Below, one piece after another: positions 24,912-35,027 of a stretch of DNA of 64,000 nt (within the stretch, counting starts at the first letter, position 1; each line of letters begins with the position of its first letter). Origin of the DNA: Theristus sp. LFF4_11 (lineage: Eukaryota; Nematoda; Chromadorea; Monhysterida; Xyalidae). Location: the NCBI GenBank assembly GCA_030248135.1, contig JASANC010001923.1:62001-126000 (forward strand), written 5' to 3'. A model generated the notes under the pieces. It did not search any database and was not told the DNA's origin. It worked only from the letters and a program-made list of their open reading frames with translations. The position numbers were made by a program, and so were the translations under genes.

Positions 24912-26460
24912 TCACTGAACATTTCTCGCTTTCGCTTGCCGAAACAGTGACGGCCTTTTGTTAGCACCAGCAGCAGCAGGTTCGGCAGCACAACCATTCT
25001 GTGACTCTTCATCAACCGTTCTTAATTTCAACGACGCCACATTTCGTTCCACAATTTGTCCAGTAAACATCGTCATCGGCATCTCGGCAACGGCGGCGGC
25101 GGTGGGTTTTCGCGGTTTCGGCTCGTGAATAACCGGATTCGGATCGATCGGCGATCGTTCGTTGCGATTGCGTAAGATTGACTTCTCGGCCGCTTTCGAT
25201 GATTTCACGGCGGCGTTTTCCGGTTGTTCAATGTTGCCGTGTGTTGTGGTGACGTTCGCTGGCGCGGCATCATTATTATTGACCATTGAGCATCGGTGGC
25301 TTTTTGAATTTTGACCAGTGACGGCAGACGGCTCGAATTTCGGATTGTTCGAGCTTTCCAGCTTCGATGAGAAGTGAACGCGCTTCTCCGAGCCATTAGC
25401 ATTTGCAACGGCCTGCGATGAAGTGCCAGCCAAGTTCTCCGTCTCTTCCGAAAGGTCCACCGCCGGGTCGGGATCGTCGTCCGAGTCAAGCGCTTCATCA
25501 CACTGTTCTGCCTTTGCCTCGTCGGCCTCGAGTTCGTCCAGTCTGGAACTTCGTTATCATGATTTCCGAGTTTTATAGTGAATTGACAATGAAATAGAAA
25601 ACGTTAAAAAAATCGTCACTGAATCTTAGCGTGCATGTTAGTTTTTTTATAAAAGTGTCTTTTTGTGTCAAAATGTCAAAAAAAGACGACTTCCACCTGC
25701 GCATTAGCGCATCGAATTCTTCTTGTGACACTTTTGAAGGCCGACCCGCGTATTGCTTTTGTGGCACCACCGCAGCGCTCTGACTGTCGCTGCCCTTTCG
25801 CGTTTGCCGTTTGCATTCGTCTGATTTGGAACAAGATTTTTCTTCCTCCATGATGAATTTCGTTCCGGAAAACATAAGAAAATTGAGCTTATGTCTGTTC
25901 CAATGATTCAAGAAGGCAGCATTCACCTACTTCTAAAAATTAGCGCACTAATGAAAATACTATTGCTTGACTATTTTTTATTCTCTCACTCAATCACTCA
26001 ACAACTTCCACGGACCATTTTTATTAGTAAACGTGCTGCTTTGCTTGTTTTCCTGTCGCTTATTCATTTTCGGCAGTTCGCCTTGCCGTCGTGGTGACAA
26101 TGACTGATCTTTTGAAGCTTCCGAAATCTCGCGCTGCTGTGTGTTCAGTCGCTGCAGATCCGCTTGCAATCGGACGACAGACTCGCGAATTTTCTCGATT
26201 CGCCTTTGTGTGATCTGTCTCGCAGCATCGACTGAAACCTCGGCGAACCAATTCGCTCCCAGAAATACCAAACATTTGCAGTCTCGTTGGATTGCTGTTG
26301 TTGCTGATTGCGCCCTCGTACGTTCATCTTCAGTGGCGATGTTTTCATTTTTCTGATCGAGAACTGCCAACGCTTGTTCGTGTTCAGCGGCGAGCGTTGC
26401 GAAATGCGTCAGGTCCGTCTCGCAGCGGGCGATTGCCTGCATGCCGACGAAATTGATCAT
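24912..26460 (-). CDS. URI1: URI1, unconventional prefoldin RPB5 interactor
   Basis: URI1 is a prefoldin-like scaffold that binds RPB5 and the R2TP chaperone complex and acts in RNA polymerase assembly and nutrient signalling. Model in coding order: 26460-26033, 25894-25697, 25542-24912, about 418 aa. The N-terminal exon is an alpha-prefoldin coiled coil with the family hallmark CLVFLGANWFAEVSVDAA and a second helix (EKIRESVVRLQADLQRL). Exon 2 is charged and ends EEFDALMRR, and exon 3 starts LDELEADEAK, together matching the ELWARLEELE-type segment. Further URI motifs follow in the expected order: an acidic DSDDDPD stretch, KRVHFSSKLE, KSILRNRNERSP, MFTGQIVERN and a basic end SLFRQAKAR. The strands between the two prefoldin helices are much shorter than in human URI1. 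The donor of exon 1 is tentative (26033, or one codon set further). A transposon lies 148 bp upstream of the start codon. Confidence 0.78.
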
Positions 26461-26607
26461 TTGGATAACGGATTTTCGTTTTTTGTGCCCCCATTCTCTT
26501 GAAACCACTATGACGAAATGATTCCAGAGCATTTCATGTGACCAATACAAGGAGGCAACAAACGGGTACCGGAACCGGAGGAAAGGCACGTTTTTTGCGT
26601 GTCTCGT

Positions 26608-28440
26608 CCAGTACCGTGGGCGAGGGGGGTGTGGGGGGGGGGGTACCCCCCCCCCAGGGCCCCAGGGGCCGGCGGGGGGGGGGGGGTGGGGGGCACCGGG
26701 CCACCCCCCCCTAAAACCGGGCACCCCCCCCCCCATCGGACCCCCCCTCGAAAATTTGGCCGACACCCCCCCCCCCATGAAATTTTGTCTGGCGGAGACC
26801 CCCCCAAAATTTTCCGTACACCCTAAAATTTTTTTAGAAAATCATAATTTTTGGTCTATAAAGTCTATAATATAAGCTGAATATATGATAACTTGACCAT
26901 CTTCATTGTAATTTCAACGATTTTGCAGCAAATTTTAGCGTTTTTCCTTCAAAATTTAAGCGAAAAATTATCATGGGGGGTGGGGGGTTGCACCCCCCCC
27001 CCACAGAAAATTTTGAAAAAATGCACCCCCCCCCATGGGGGACCCCCATGGGGGGTCCCACGTTACCATTGGTTGGACCCCCCTCACTTTTGGGTCGGCA
27101 CCCCCCCCCCCAGTAGCGAAAGTGCGGGGGGGTGGGGGGTCCACCCCCCCCCTCAGCCGAAAATCCTGCCCGTGCACGGGCAGATACCCTTGTACCCCCC
27201 TCCCCCCTTTACCTCGACACGGGTACTAGACCCCCCCCACCCCCCTCCGCGAGAAAACACGGGATCGCACCCCCCTCACGGTGGTCAATCTCATCTCAAT
27301 TTTTTCCAAAAATACCGTAATTTTTGCATTTTTCTTGACGTTTGTGTCTGTCCCTGCATATATTTTGTTGTTTCTGACCAAACAAGCAGCTTGTTTGCAC
27401 AAAATATTCTGTATTTCACAAGAATTTCTGTGTTTTTCTAAGGCAAAAATTTGGTATTACCCGTGCGATCCCGTGCACCCCCCCTCACGAAATTTTTCTG
27501 CCAGTGCACCCCCCCTCAGGAAAATTTGCTGCCCGTGCACCTAGGGTTGTTAAAAAAAAACAAAAATCGTCATTTTTGTTTTTTTTTTTTTAAAAAAAAT
27601 TTTTTTTTTTTAAAAAAAAATTTCAAAAATCAAAGTTGTGCTAAATCAATCAGGGAGTCCGAAGAACCACATATGATATGCAAGCGCCTCCCGAATGACA
27701 CCCGTATGGCGGAACTTTGCAGATTTTGTTTTGGTGACCTCAATTACCCCTTTTCCAAACCGTCACCATGCCTCTTCTTGTGTTTTGACCTCCAAAACGT
27801 CACTAATTGTCCCCAGCTAAGCTAATGCTGAAGTGAAGACAAACATACCGCCTTGAAATTCGATCAATTCTTCTGATGGTTTCGCGACGACACGACACGA
27901 AGCAGCAACCAGACAACGTAGCGCTTGCAAACGGTGCAGCGAGCACAATCGGACGCTCTGCGAGGCTAATCGTCACCTTATCTGCATCGGAAATGGTAGG
28001 CTAAGCTTTGGGACGCTCAAAAACTTCATCGCAGATGTTGTCGAAGCCTAAAATCAGTCGGTAAAACGGTCCAAAATCGACTGCTAAAGGTTTTACGAGG
28101 TATAATCAAAGAAAATTTTTGTTGAACTTTCGAAAAATTGTGCCAAAATTGAGGTTTTCAGAGCATATTAGAGGAAAATTTTTCGAATTTTTTTTTTAAA
28201 AAAAAAAATCGGCATTTTTGTTTTTTTTTAATCACTTTTTTTTAAAAAAAAAAAATTTTCATTTTTGTTTAACAACCCTACGTGCACCCCCCCTCACCGA
28301 GAAGGCACCTGACCCCCCCCCCTCTAAAATTAGGCAAACACCCCCCCCCCCTCACCCGAGGTCCCGCTTTCGCTACTGACCCCCCCCCCCCACGGCACCA
28401 TACCCCCCCTTCGAAAATTGTTTTGGGCCCACGGTACTGG
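26608..28440. mobile_element. C-run-rich transposon, 1.83 kb, with 14-bp inverted ends
   Basis: Ends are CCAGTACCGTGGGC (26608) and GCCCACGGTACTGG (28427-28440), flanked by the 6-bp direct repeat TCTCGT (26602-26607 and 28441-28446). The interior is dominated by homopolymer runs of 7-13 C separated by short unique pieces such as AAAATTTTTCTG and GTGCAC. No transposase is visible. A younger hAT-like element is nested inside at 27542-28280. Ends resembling CAGTACCGAAGA also occur near 29068 and 32914, beside similar G/C runs, so the family has relatives nearby. Confidence 0.75.
27542..28280. mobile_element. hAT-like non-autonomous element nested in the C-run transposon
   Basis: Ends TAGGGTTGTTAAA and TTTAACAACCCTA, flanked by the 8-bp duplication CGTGCACC (27534-27541 and 28281-28288). 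The borders consist of long A/T runs that pair with each other. The length is 739 bp with no coding capacity. The duplicated site lies in sequence of the outer element, so this insertion is the younger one. Confidence 0.85.
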
Positions 28441-29630
28441 TCTCGTCTCATCCTTCGATATGGGCCTAAATTCTAAATCGACGAATGTTTTGCATTTGCA
28501 AAATGGTGCTGGTGTAAACTTGAAATTGGTTTGAACATTGTTTGACGTTTTAACAAACCTGACGGTAGAAAAGTTCGATTTCGTCCATTTGTTTTATTGC
28601 GACGTCGTCATAGTTGTTTCAAAGCCGTAACGTAAATGCATCATTATTAAAACAGCTGCATCTGCAGTTCCAGTGCTCGGCGTCGGCGCTATCCTATTTT
28701 ATTTAGTGCATGTTTGAAAAAATAATGTAGCAAAATGTCACCGTTATGCATCATTATTAAAACAGGTGCATGTGCAGTAGCGGTGGCCCCTGCCCTTTAA
28801 CACAGGAAAGAAAAAAATGCAAAAACTAAATTGATCATTTTCACCTTATAAAAAAGGCTTGGCTTAGGATTAGGATTAGGATTAGGATTAGGAACCTACA
28901 ACGACTCATTGCAAGCAACCATTTATCAGAAATCAAAAAAATCACTTTTAAGTATGTATACAAATCAAATGTCACATATTTTATGCCAAAAATCAAATTT
29001 TTAGAGCAAAGCATTAAAGCAAAGTAGGAGAAAAATTTTCAATTTTTTTTAATTTGAAAAAAAAATCAGTACCGAAGACGAGGGGGGGTGGGGGGGGGGT
29101 CACGCGACACCCACCCCCACCCCCCCAGGCGTGGGCCATGGGGGGTGCACTATTGTAGAAAATTTTCTGGGGGGGGGGGTGCACACCCTCCACGAGTGTG
29201 TTCCGAAACGCGTAAAACTACAAAGCTAAACCGGAGCTGGAGCTGATCCCTGATCCCAATGTTTCACCCCTTCAACAAAGCTGTCAATCAAGGCACTTTC
29301 ACTTTGTTAAAAAGGCTTCACTTAGGATTAGGATTAGGTTTAGGATTAGGAACCTACAACGACTTCATTAGGATTAGGATTGGGCTTAGGATTTGGAACC
29401 TACAACGACTTCATTGAAACCGAACTAAACAACAAAACAGACTGTAAACTTGGCTTTGGTTTAGTAATGTAGGCAAAGCTCCGAAACGCCTTCCGAAAAC
29501 AAATCTTTCTTTCCTGTGTTATAAGTTTGGTCAGGTCTCAACCTGGATATTCACAAACCTTTTTTTAACCTTCAACAATCTGGTCAGTTGATTTTGTGAA
29601 ATACGTCGACGACAAATATCGTTTGTCATC
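28441..29630. other. Intergenic region with GGATTA repeats and G-run fragments
   Basis: Tandem GGATTA hexamers occur at 28865-28893 and 29320-29400, each followed by the same tail (GGAACCTACAACGACT). Poly-G/C segments at 29080-29180 look like a decayed copy of the C-run transposon. Two related segments carry GCATCATTATTAAAACAG(C/G)TGCAT at 28639 and 28747. No gene is supported. Confidence 0.55.
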
Positions 29631-31115
29631 ATGACCCATCAACAAGTGCCATCAACAAATCAATACCGTGCCCCTCGCACCGTCACCAATCCGAATCCAC
29701 CCCCGTTTGTCGAGCTGAGTCAAAAAGAACGCCAAGAGTTACTTCGCCTGCGCGCGAAATGTCACGATCTGATGCAGTTGACGCTCAAGGTTTTGTGATT
29801 GGTTATCTTATAATTTCTGTTTTCGAAGCGTTCAAATTCAAGTCCTGGTGATGTGACCCACCAGCTTTACAAACTGGTGTCGACTTGTTTTGGTGGTCCA
29901 CTAACATTTCAAATTGTTTTTCAACTTATTTCGCACTCGAACTTGGAAAACAAACTTTCAACATCCAGACGTTCGACACGACCACTGGCGTGCTGGCCGA
30001 CTGTTCCGACGTCGACGTGTCTGAAGCGTTGAACGACTCCGAAATGCGGCAACTCGTTCACTACACGACCGTGCTGCGTTTGCTTGACGCCTGGGCGAAT
30101 TGGTCTCATGCTGCGAAACGGGAAGCCGACGAGAACGCGGACACAATGCAACTGCTGACGGAACGCCTCAGCGAAACGCAACACGTGGTTTGTGGGCCTT
30201 TCTTCTTTTGTTTAATGATTCGGTGACTTGTTGCCACCCTTACCACCACTGACCCTGTCTTGCATGACCACCCTTTGGCGCATGCCGTATAATTCGTAAG
30301 ACATTGTGCGGTCTAACGACAGAGTCCGGGGTCGATCAGCTGTGGACTTCCAATTTCGGCGGCGAAATTGCCAAAAAAAACAGTGCCCGCCCAGTGCACT
30401 AGCAGTGTCAACTCACAAAGCAAAAAACCTGACATACTGTGTAGTTTAAAAAATTATTTTGCAAGAACTGGTTTCAAAACTTGGATCTATATTTTGCAGT
30501 CGGACGTGCTAACGGACGAAGTGAGTCGACTGCAATCGTCGGTGAAGTACCTCCTGCAAACACTGTCCGAGTCGTGTCCACCAGACGTCTACACGGATGC
30601 AATCGCTCATTTGGAAGGCATCGATGTCAGTCGTACGAAGCGCTCGATGGTGACTACAATGCAGGTGAGCGTAACTAGAACACTCGGTTGGACACGTTAT
30701 CATGTCATGTGGTGAAGGAAATGAAGCTTTTTCAACTTCAACTTTCAACTTCCCGTTTGTAGTCCCGTGGGCCATCAAGCCGTCATCTGATGGGTGACTT
30801 GACTATACGACGCAATCAATGCTTACCAGCTACACTAATTAACCTATTTGTTATTTCAATGCACAGTTTTTAAGAAAATTGACGAACAAAACAAAATAAA
30901 CAAAAAACAACAAACGCACTGGCATGGCACCACGCCAACTCACAACCCAATTGATCCACACCTTGCAGTCGCCTGGCGGTGGCGACGTCGTCTCGTCGAC
31001 TCCAATTTTGAGCAGCAACGAAAACTACGAAAAACAGAACAAGAAGATCAGTGCCAATCAACTGGCTGCATTAAAATCGAACTGTTCAGGAAATTACGCA
31101 CATAATGATTTTTGA
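29631..31115 (+). CDS. Uncharacterised coiled-coil protein, 229 aa, 4 exons
   Basis: I do not recognise this gene. Exons 29631-29789, 29969-30187, 30500-30664 and 30969-31115 join with every intron in phase 0, good TCAG/GCAG acceptors and a single open frame of 229 codons. The protein starts MTHQQVPSTNQYRAP with a Pro-rich region. It then has LSQKERQELLRLRAKCHD, a helical middle with VLRLLDAWANWSHAAKREAD and LLTERLSETQ, then VLTDEVSRLQSSVKYLLQ. It ends in a Ser/Asn-rich tail. There is no signal peptide or membrane segment. The leucine heptads and size would suit a subunit of an assembly such as a kinetochore, Mediator or trafficking complex, but that is only a guess from shape. Confidence 0.72.
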
Positions 31116-31350
31116 TGATGATGTTCTTAAAAGTGTAATTGCAAACGGTGATCAATGGTTGTGATCATTGAATCATTAAATTCGATTGTGTTTTTTAATA
31201 TTTTACTCTTCAGCACTTGCTGTTTGTTTCAACCCCAGTGATTCTTCTTCATGCATTACTTTTATGTTTATTCTTGTTTCATGATTATAAATAAAAGTGT
31301 AACTGTGATACAGTTCTCTCATTCTCAATATAATTTATAAATAAATTCAG

Positions 31351-31897
31351 TCAAACGTAAATGCGCTTCTCGGGTGGCACCCAAACGACATCGAAGCACT
31401 GCTTGGTTTCTCGTTTCCAACATGGGTGCCAGGCGAATTTGCCGTTTCCGTGCAGATCGACCTGAAAATAATTGCGCAATCAACCAATCCTGTCAACGAC
31501 TGCTAAATCTACTTGCCCTAAACGTCAATACGCCACGTACCTCAACATTGCATCGTCGCGTCGGCCAACAACGACACCGACCGTTATCTGGTCCGCTGAA
31601 TTGATGTTGACGAAAATTGAAAACTGTGTCCTCAAAATTGGTAACATTAGCTACTCATATTAGAATATTAGAACTCACAATATCTTCTCTTTACTGCATT
31701 GAACTTTGTAGCACGGATACAGATGGTCGCAGTCAAAATCGTGCGTGCAGAATGTTGCTGAAACTTATTTGAAACTGGATGAACGAACCAAATTTATTGG
31801 AAAACAAAGAAGATTTTCAAACGCGCTCCAAAGTCTAAATTTCACCAGCATTGGCCGCAGCAATTGCGAGTGTCAGTAGAAGCACTGTCGCTTGCAT
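31351..31897 (-). CDS. Small secreted cysteine-rich protein, 98 aa, 4 exons
   Basis: Coding exons 31897-31846, 31757-31679, 31595-31541 and 31461-31351 join in phases 1, 2 and 0 with consensus TTTCAG acceptors and GTGAGT/GTACGT donors. The first exon is a signal peptide, MQATVLLLTLAIAAANA. The mature part has nine cysteines: CTHDFDCDHLYPCYKVQC, then CRCWPTRRC, then a C-terminal exon with HPCWKRETKQC and the end EKRIYV. It is a compact disulfide-rich secreted protein; the arrangement is not one I can assign to a known family. All four exons are under 115 nt, so simple ORF scans miss it. Function unknown; defence, venom-like and cuticle roles are all possible. Confidence 0.72.
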
Positions 31898-33220
31898 GTT
31901 CAAAAACATTTCACATGTATTTCATCAGCACGTTTTGAACACCGAAAATTGTATCACTCCAAGGTCTGTGGTGGAAACTGCAACAAATTTGTGATTCAGT
32001 TTGACACAGAGCAAAGTAACCGGTTTTGTTTTTTAAACTTTTTTCTAAATCGACGAATTGATAGTGGACATGACATGGTTACATTTTTACAACAGCAGAA
32101 GTTGAATAAGATTAAAAACATTAAAAAGTAAATATCATAGTAGAAGTAAAACGAAAAAATAAAAAAAGCAAACAGAAGTTGCATACATGCGACACAGGAA
32201 GTTTGCGCGAACGGGAATGACAAGTGTAAATAATCAAATTGAATGCCGATCACCTTTACGTTGCAGAAAAATCAAGGCCACTTTTTCATTGATTGCTTCA
32301 CTGCATCGGTTGTATGGTGAAAAAGTTGAAAAAAATGTCAAGAAACATTTCAGTATTTTGTGTGGTATTCTTGTCACCTCTGTCTGACACATTCTCCGTT
32401 GTTGTCCCGCTCTGCCTTCGCTTTACCGTTTCCATTGTCAGGAGAAAAAATTTTGTTGGTGAACCTCGACATATTATTTCAAGGAAGGTCAAAAAAATGT
32501 CGTGCGTGCTGGTGCTGCACATAAAAAAGGATTTCCGAGAGCGAGAATTATGAGAGCACCCTATATTTGCGTCTCCGGTCCGCTGCAATTTTGCAGGTTC
32601 CACAAACATACACACAGTGACACCCCCAAAAATTTTCTCGGACCATCCAAAAATTATGAATTTTTGTTCAAAAATCAATTTTTTGTCTCTGAAGTCCATA
32701 TATAAGGTGATTTTTGATAACTTGACATCCTTAATTGTGATTTCAAAGATTTTGTAGCAAAATTTAGTTTAGCCGAAAAAAATATGGGTGGGGTGGGGTG
32801 GGGTGGAGTTTTTTTACGATAGTGCACGCACCCTCTCCCCATGACATGCGCCATATGATTCACACCCCACTGAAAAAAATTTCGGCACCCGCAACGTGAC
32901 GACACCCTTCCCCAGTACCGAAGATGGGGTGGGGTGTGTAGCCCTTAGCACGAAGTTGCGCCCTGTGTGTGGGAGGTGGGGGTCTCGTCACACCCGCCCT
33001 TCTAAATGGGGACTCCCACTACCCCCGTGGGGGAAGCTACCAACCCACCCCCTTCCCGACTCGGCACCAGACCCCCATGAAACGATCAGCATCCGGTGCA
33101 CCCCCAGCAGGCGACCGAGGGGGTCCCCCCACTTACTCCCAACCCCCCCCCCCCAAAAAAAAAATTGGCACCCCCACGGCCACGGGTGGTACCCCTTATC
33201 GAAAAATGTCTGTCATCTTT
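31898..33220. other. Region of repeats and G/C runs
   Basis: No gene is supported. From 32600 the sequence resembles the C-run transposon family (CCCCCAAAAATTTT, GGGTGGGGTGGGGTGGGGTGG). It has a CCAGTACCGAAGATGGGG end-like motif near 32913 and runs of C at 33138-33155. Confidence 0.45.
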
Positions 33221-33221
33221 G

Positions 33222-33310
33222 ATACTGCTTTCGGAAACCATATTCGGAAACCATAAAGTACCACTGCTTTCGGAAACCATATTCGGAAACCATAAAGTAC
33301 CAAACTCGAG
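33222..33310. repeat. Two-copy tandem repeat of about 40 bp
   Basis: The unit ACTGCTTTCGGAAACCATAT followed by TCGGAAACCATAAAGTACCA is present twice in a row. The sub-motif GGAAACCATA occurs four times. Related single motifs are near 168-196 and 33390-33415. Confidence 0.75.
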
Positions 33311-34125
33311 TAAACGGACAATACTGCTCCGAGCCCAATGGGAGTAGACCATTAGTTTTATTTATTTGAAGCACGCCCCCCCCCCAGCGATTCCGGAAAC
33401 CCGAAGGTACCAAACTCCGGTGGGATTGGGGAATGGACGGCTCACCATCCCGTGGAACCAATACCCTCGCCACGTGAGGGGGACAGCCTCTAGGCCCCGC
33501 TCTGTCTTGGGGGCACCAGTGATCTTAGCCCGATTTCGGTTTCGGTGGCCTGCGGTCGCTATATCCCCGTTGGGCAGCGAATCTGAAAGTTTTCGTTGAA
33601 AACCAGTGTACTTATTAGAGCAGAGAGCTACACACTGGCGGCAGTTTGTCATCCTCCGTGGGAGATCAAACCCGTTAGGCATGCTATTATTTAGGCATGT
33701 TTTTAGTCTGCAGTCGTCACTCATTTGTGGTGCAGTATTAATTATCATCACGTACCAACTACCAACCAGTATATCACATCAATTTATTCGCATCACAAAA
33801 ACAGCAACAGTATTAATTTCATCATGTACCGACTACCAACCAGTATATCACATCATTTTATTCGCATCACAAAAACAGCAAATCAAAACATTGTAGCATC
33901 ATGATGACAAAAATGCTCGCTTGCGCGGTTCTTCTTCTGCTTCTTCTTCTGCTTCTTCTTCTGCTTCTTCTATTCATTTATTCTTTTTGTTCTTTTGGCA
34001 TTGTTTTCTTTTTTTTCTTATGCGTGCACGGCCACATAAGAAAGAAAAAGAAAACGTGTGCGCAGTAAGCGCACGCCGGGGGCGGGGGGGGGGGGTAGGG
34101 GGGGTGGGGTGGTATTTTTATCACC
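33311..34125. other. Repeat-derived region
   Basis: Contains a two-copy direct repeat of about 70 bp (33743-33805 and 33822-33880, sharing CTACCAACCAGTATATCACA). It also contains a TTCTTCTGC microsatellite at 33938-33985 and a hairpin around 34010-34055 (TTATGCGTGCACGGCCACATAA). A similar hairpin is at 35515-35560. No gene is supported. Confidence 0.5.
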
Positions 34126-34271
34126 CAAACAAAAACCTCAACAGAAATATCAACAATCGTAGCCGTGAGTAGCTAAACAGACCTGATTAAAGTACAGACC
34201 TGCTTTAGCTCAGGAAGTGGCGTACAAACCAAATTCAGCGCTCTTGATATTTCTGTTGAGGTTTTTGTTTG
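34126..34271. mobile_element. Foldback MITE with perfect 28-bp inverted ends
   Basis: 34126-34153 and 34244-34271 are exact reverse complements of 28 bp, beginning CAAACAAAAACCTCAACAGA. The loop is about 90 bp. The whole element is 146 bp with no coding capacity. Perfect arms suggest recent mobility, gene conversion between arms, or a structured RNA. Confidence 0.7.
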
Positions 34272-34582
34272 AATAAAGATTCTTTCCGCTCTGCCCTAAA
34301 CCCAAATGTCTAAACGCTACCTAACCTAAGCTTTGAAAGTGTTCTATCAAACAAAACTTTTGAAATATTTGTTCAATAATATTAACTATTGTTTTTTCAG
34401 CTGGAAATTAGCTTTTTGCAGCTCCAGTTGATGCAAGCTCCGGTATTTAAGTTTGCTATGGATTCCTAAAAACACATCGCGTGATCCTATGAGCCTATAA
34501 TTCTATAAGCCTAATTGTAAGCATATTCCTGACCTGCACCCAACCTTAGCCAACTTGAGTGCTGTTGAGCATAAGTGCTACA

Positions 34583-35027
34583 TACCGTATTACCTCTAAT
34601 AAACTTCCATGGGGGTTTATTTCTTCAGCGACTTCTGGGGGTGGGGGTTTATTTTTGGGGGGGGGGTTATTTTTTAGGGGGGTTTATTCACAAACAAATT
34701 CTAGGGGCGGGGGTTTGTTGAAAAATGGCAAAAATAGCTTGCATGGCAGGCAAGAAAGTCGCAGAAACTTCTACTTTTCACAGAAATTTCCTTTTGTAAC
34801 AGCCTTTTGTAATGAAATTACCACTAACTCATCCCTTTGGGGCCTTTGGTAGCACAATGTCACCAATGTCACTGCATTCAGCCACTGAATTCGCTAGGTA
34901 TGTGTTTCAAACAGGTTTCTAATAAACCCCCATGGGGGTTTATTTGGGGGGGGGGATTATTTGGAAACTTGTTGAGGGGGTGGGGTTTTTATTTTTTGGG
35001 GAGGGGTTTAATAGAGGTAATACGGTA
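34583..35027. mobile_element. MITE with TACCGTATTACCTC ends and G-runs
   Basis: Ends TACCGTATTACCTCTAATAA and TTTAATAGAGGTAATACGGTA are inverted copies and are consistent with a TA target duplication. The interior has repeated GGGGGTTTATTT blocks with runs of 6-10 G. A second nearly full copy is at 59206-59676 and a 3' fragment at about 44535-44573. Confidence 0.85.

Noticed and set aside
26599..27441. Long Pro/Gly-rich open frames on both strands
   Set aside because: They come from C and G homopolymer runs inside a transposon; frames open on both strands for the same low-complexity reason.
28865..29400. True telomere or chromosome-end healing
   Set aside because: Tracts are only 4-5 units long, share a specific tail, and lie between genes.
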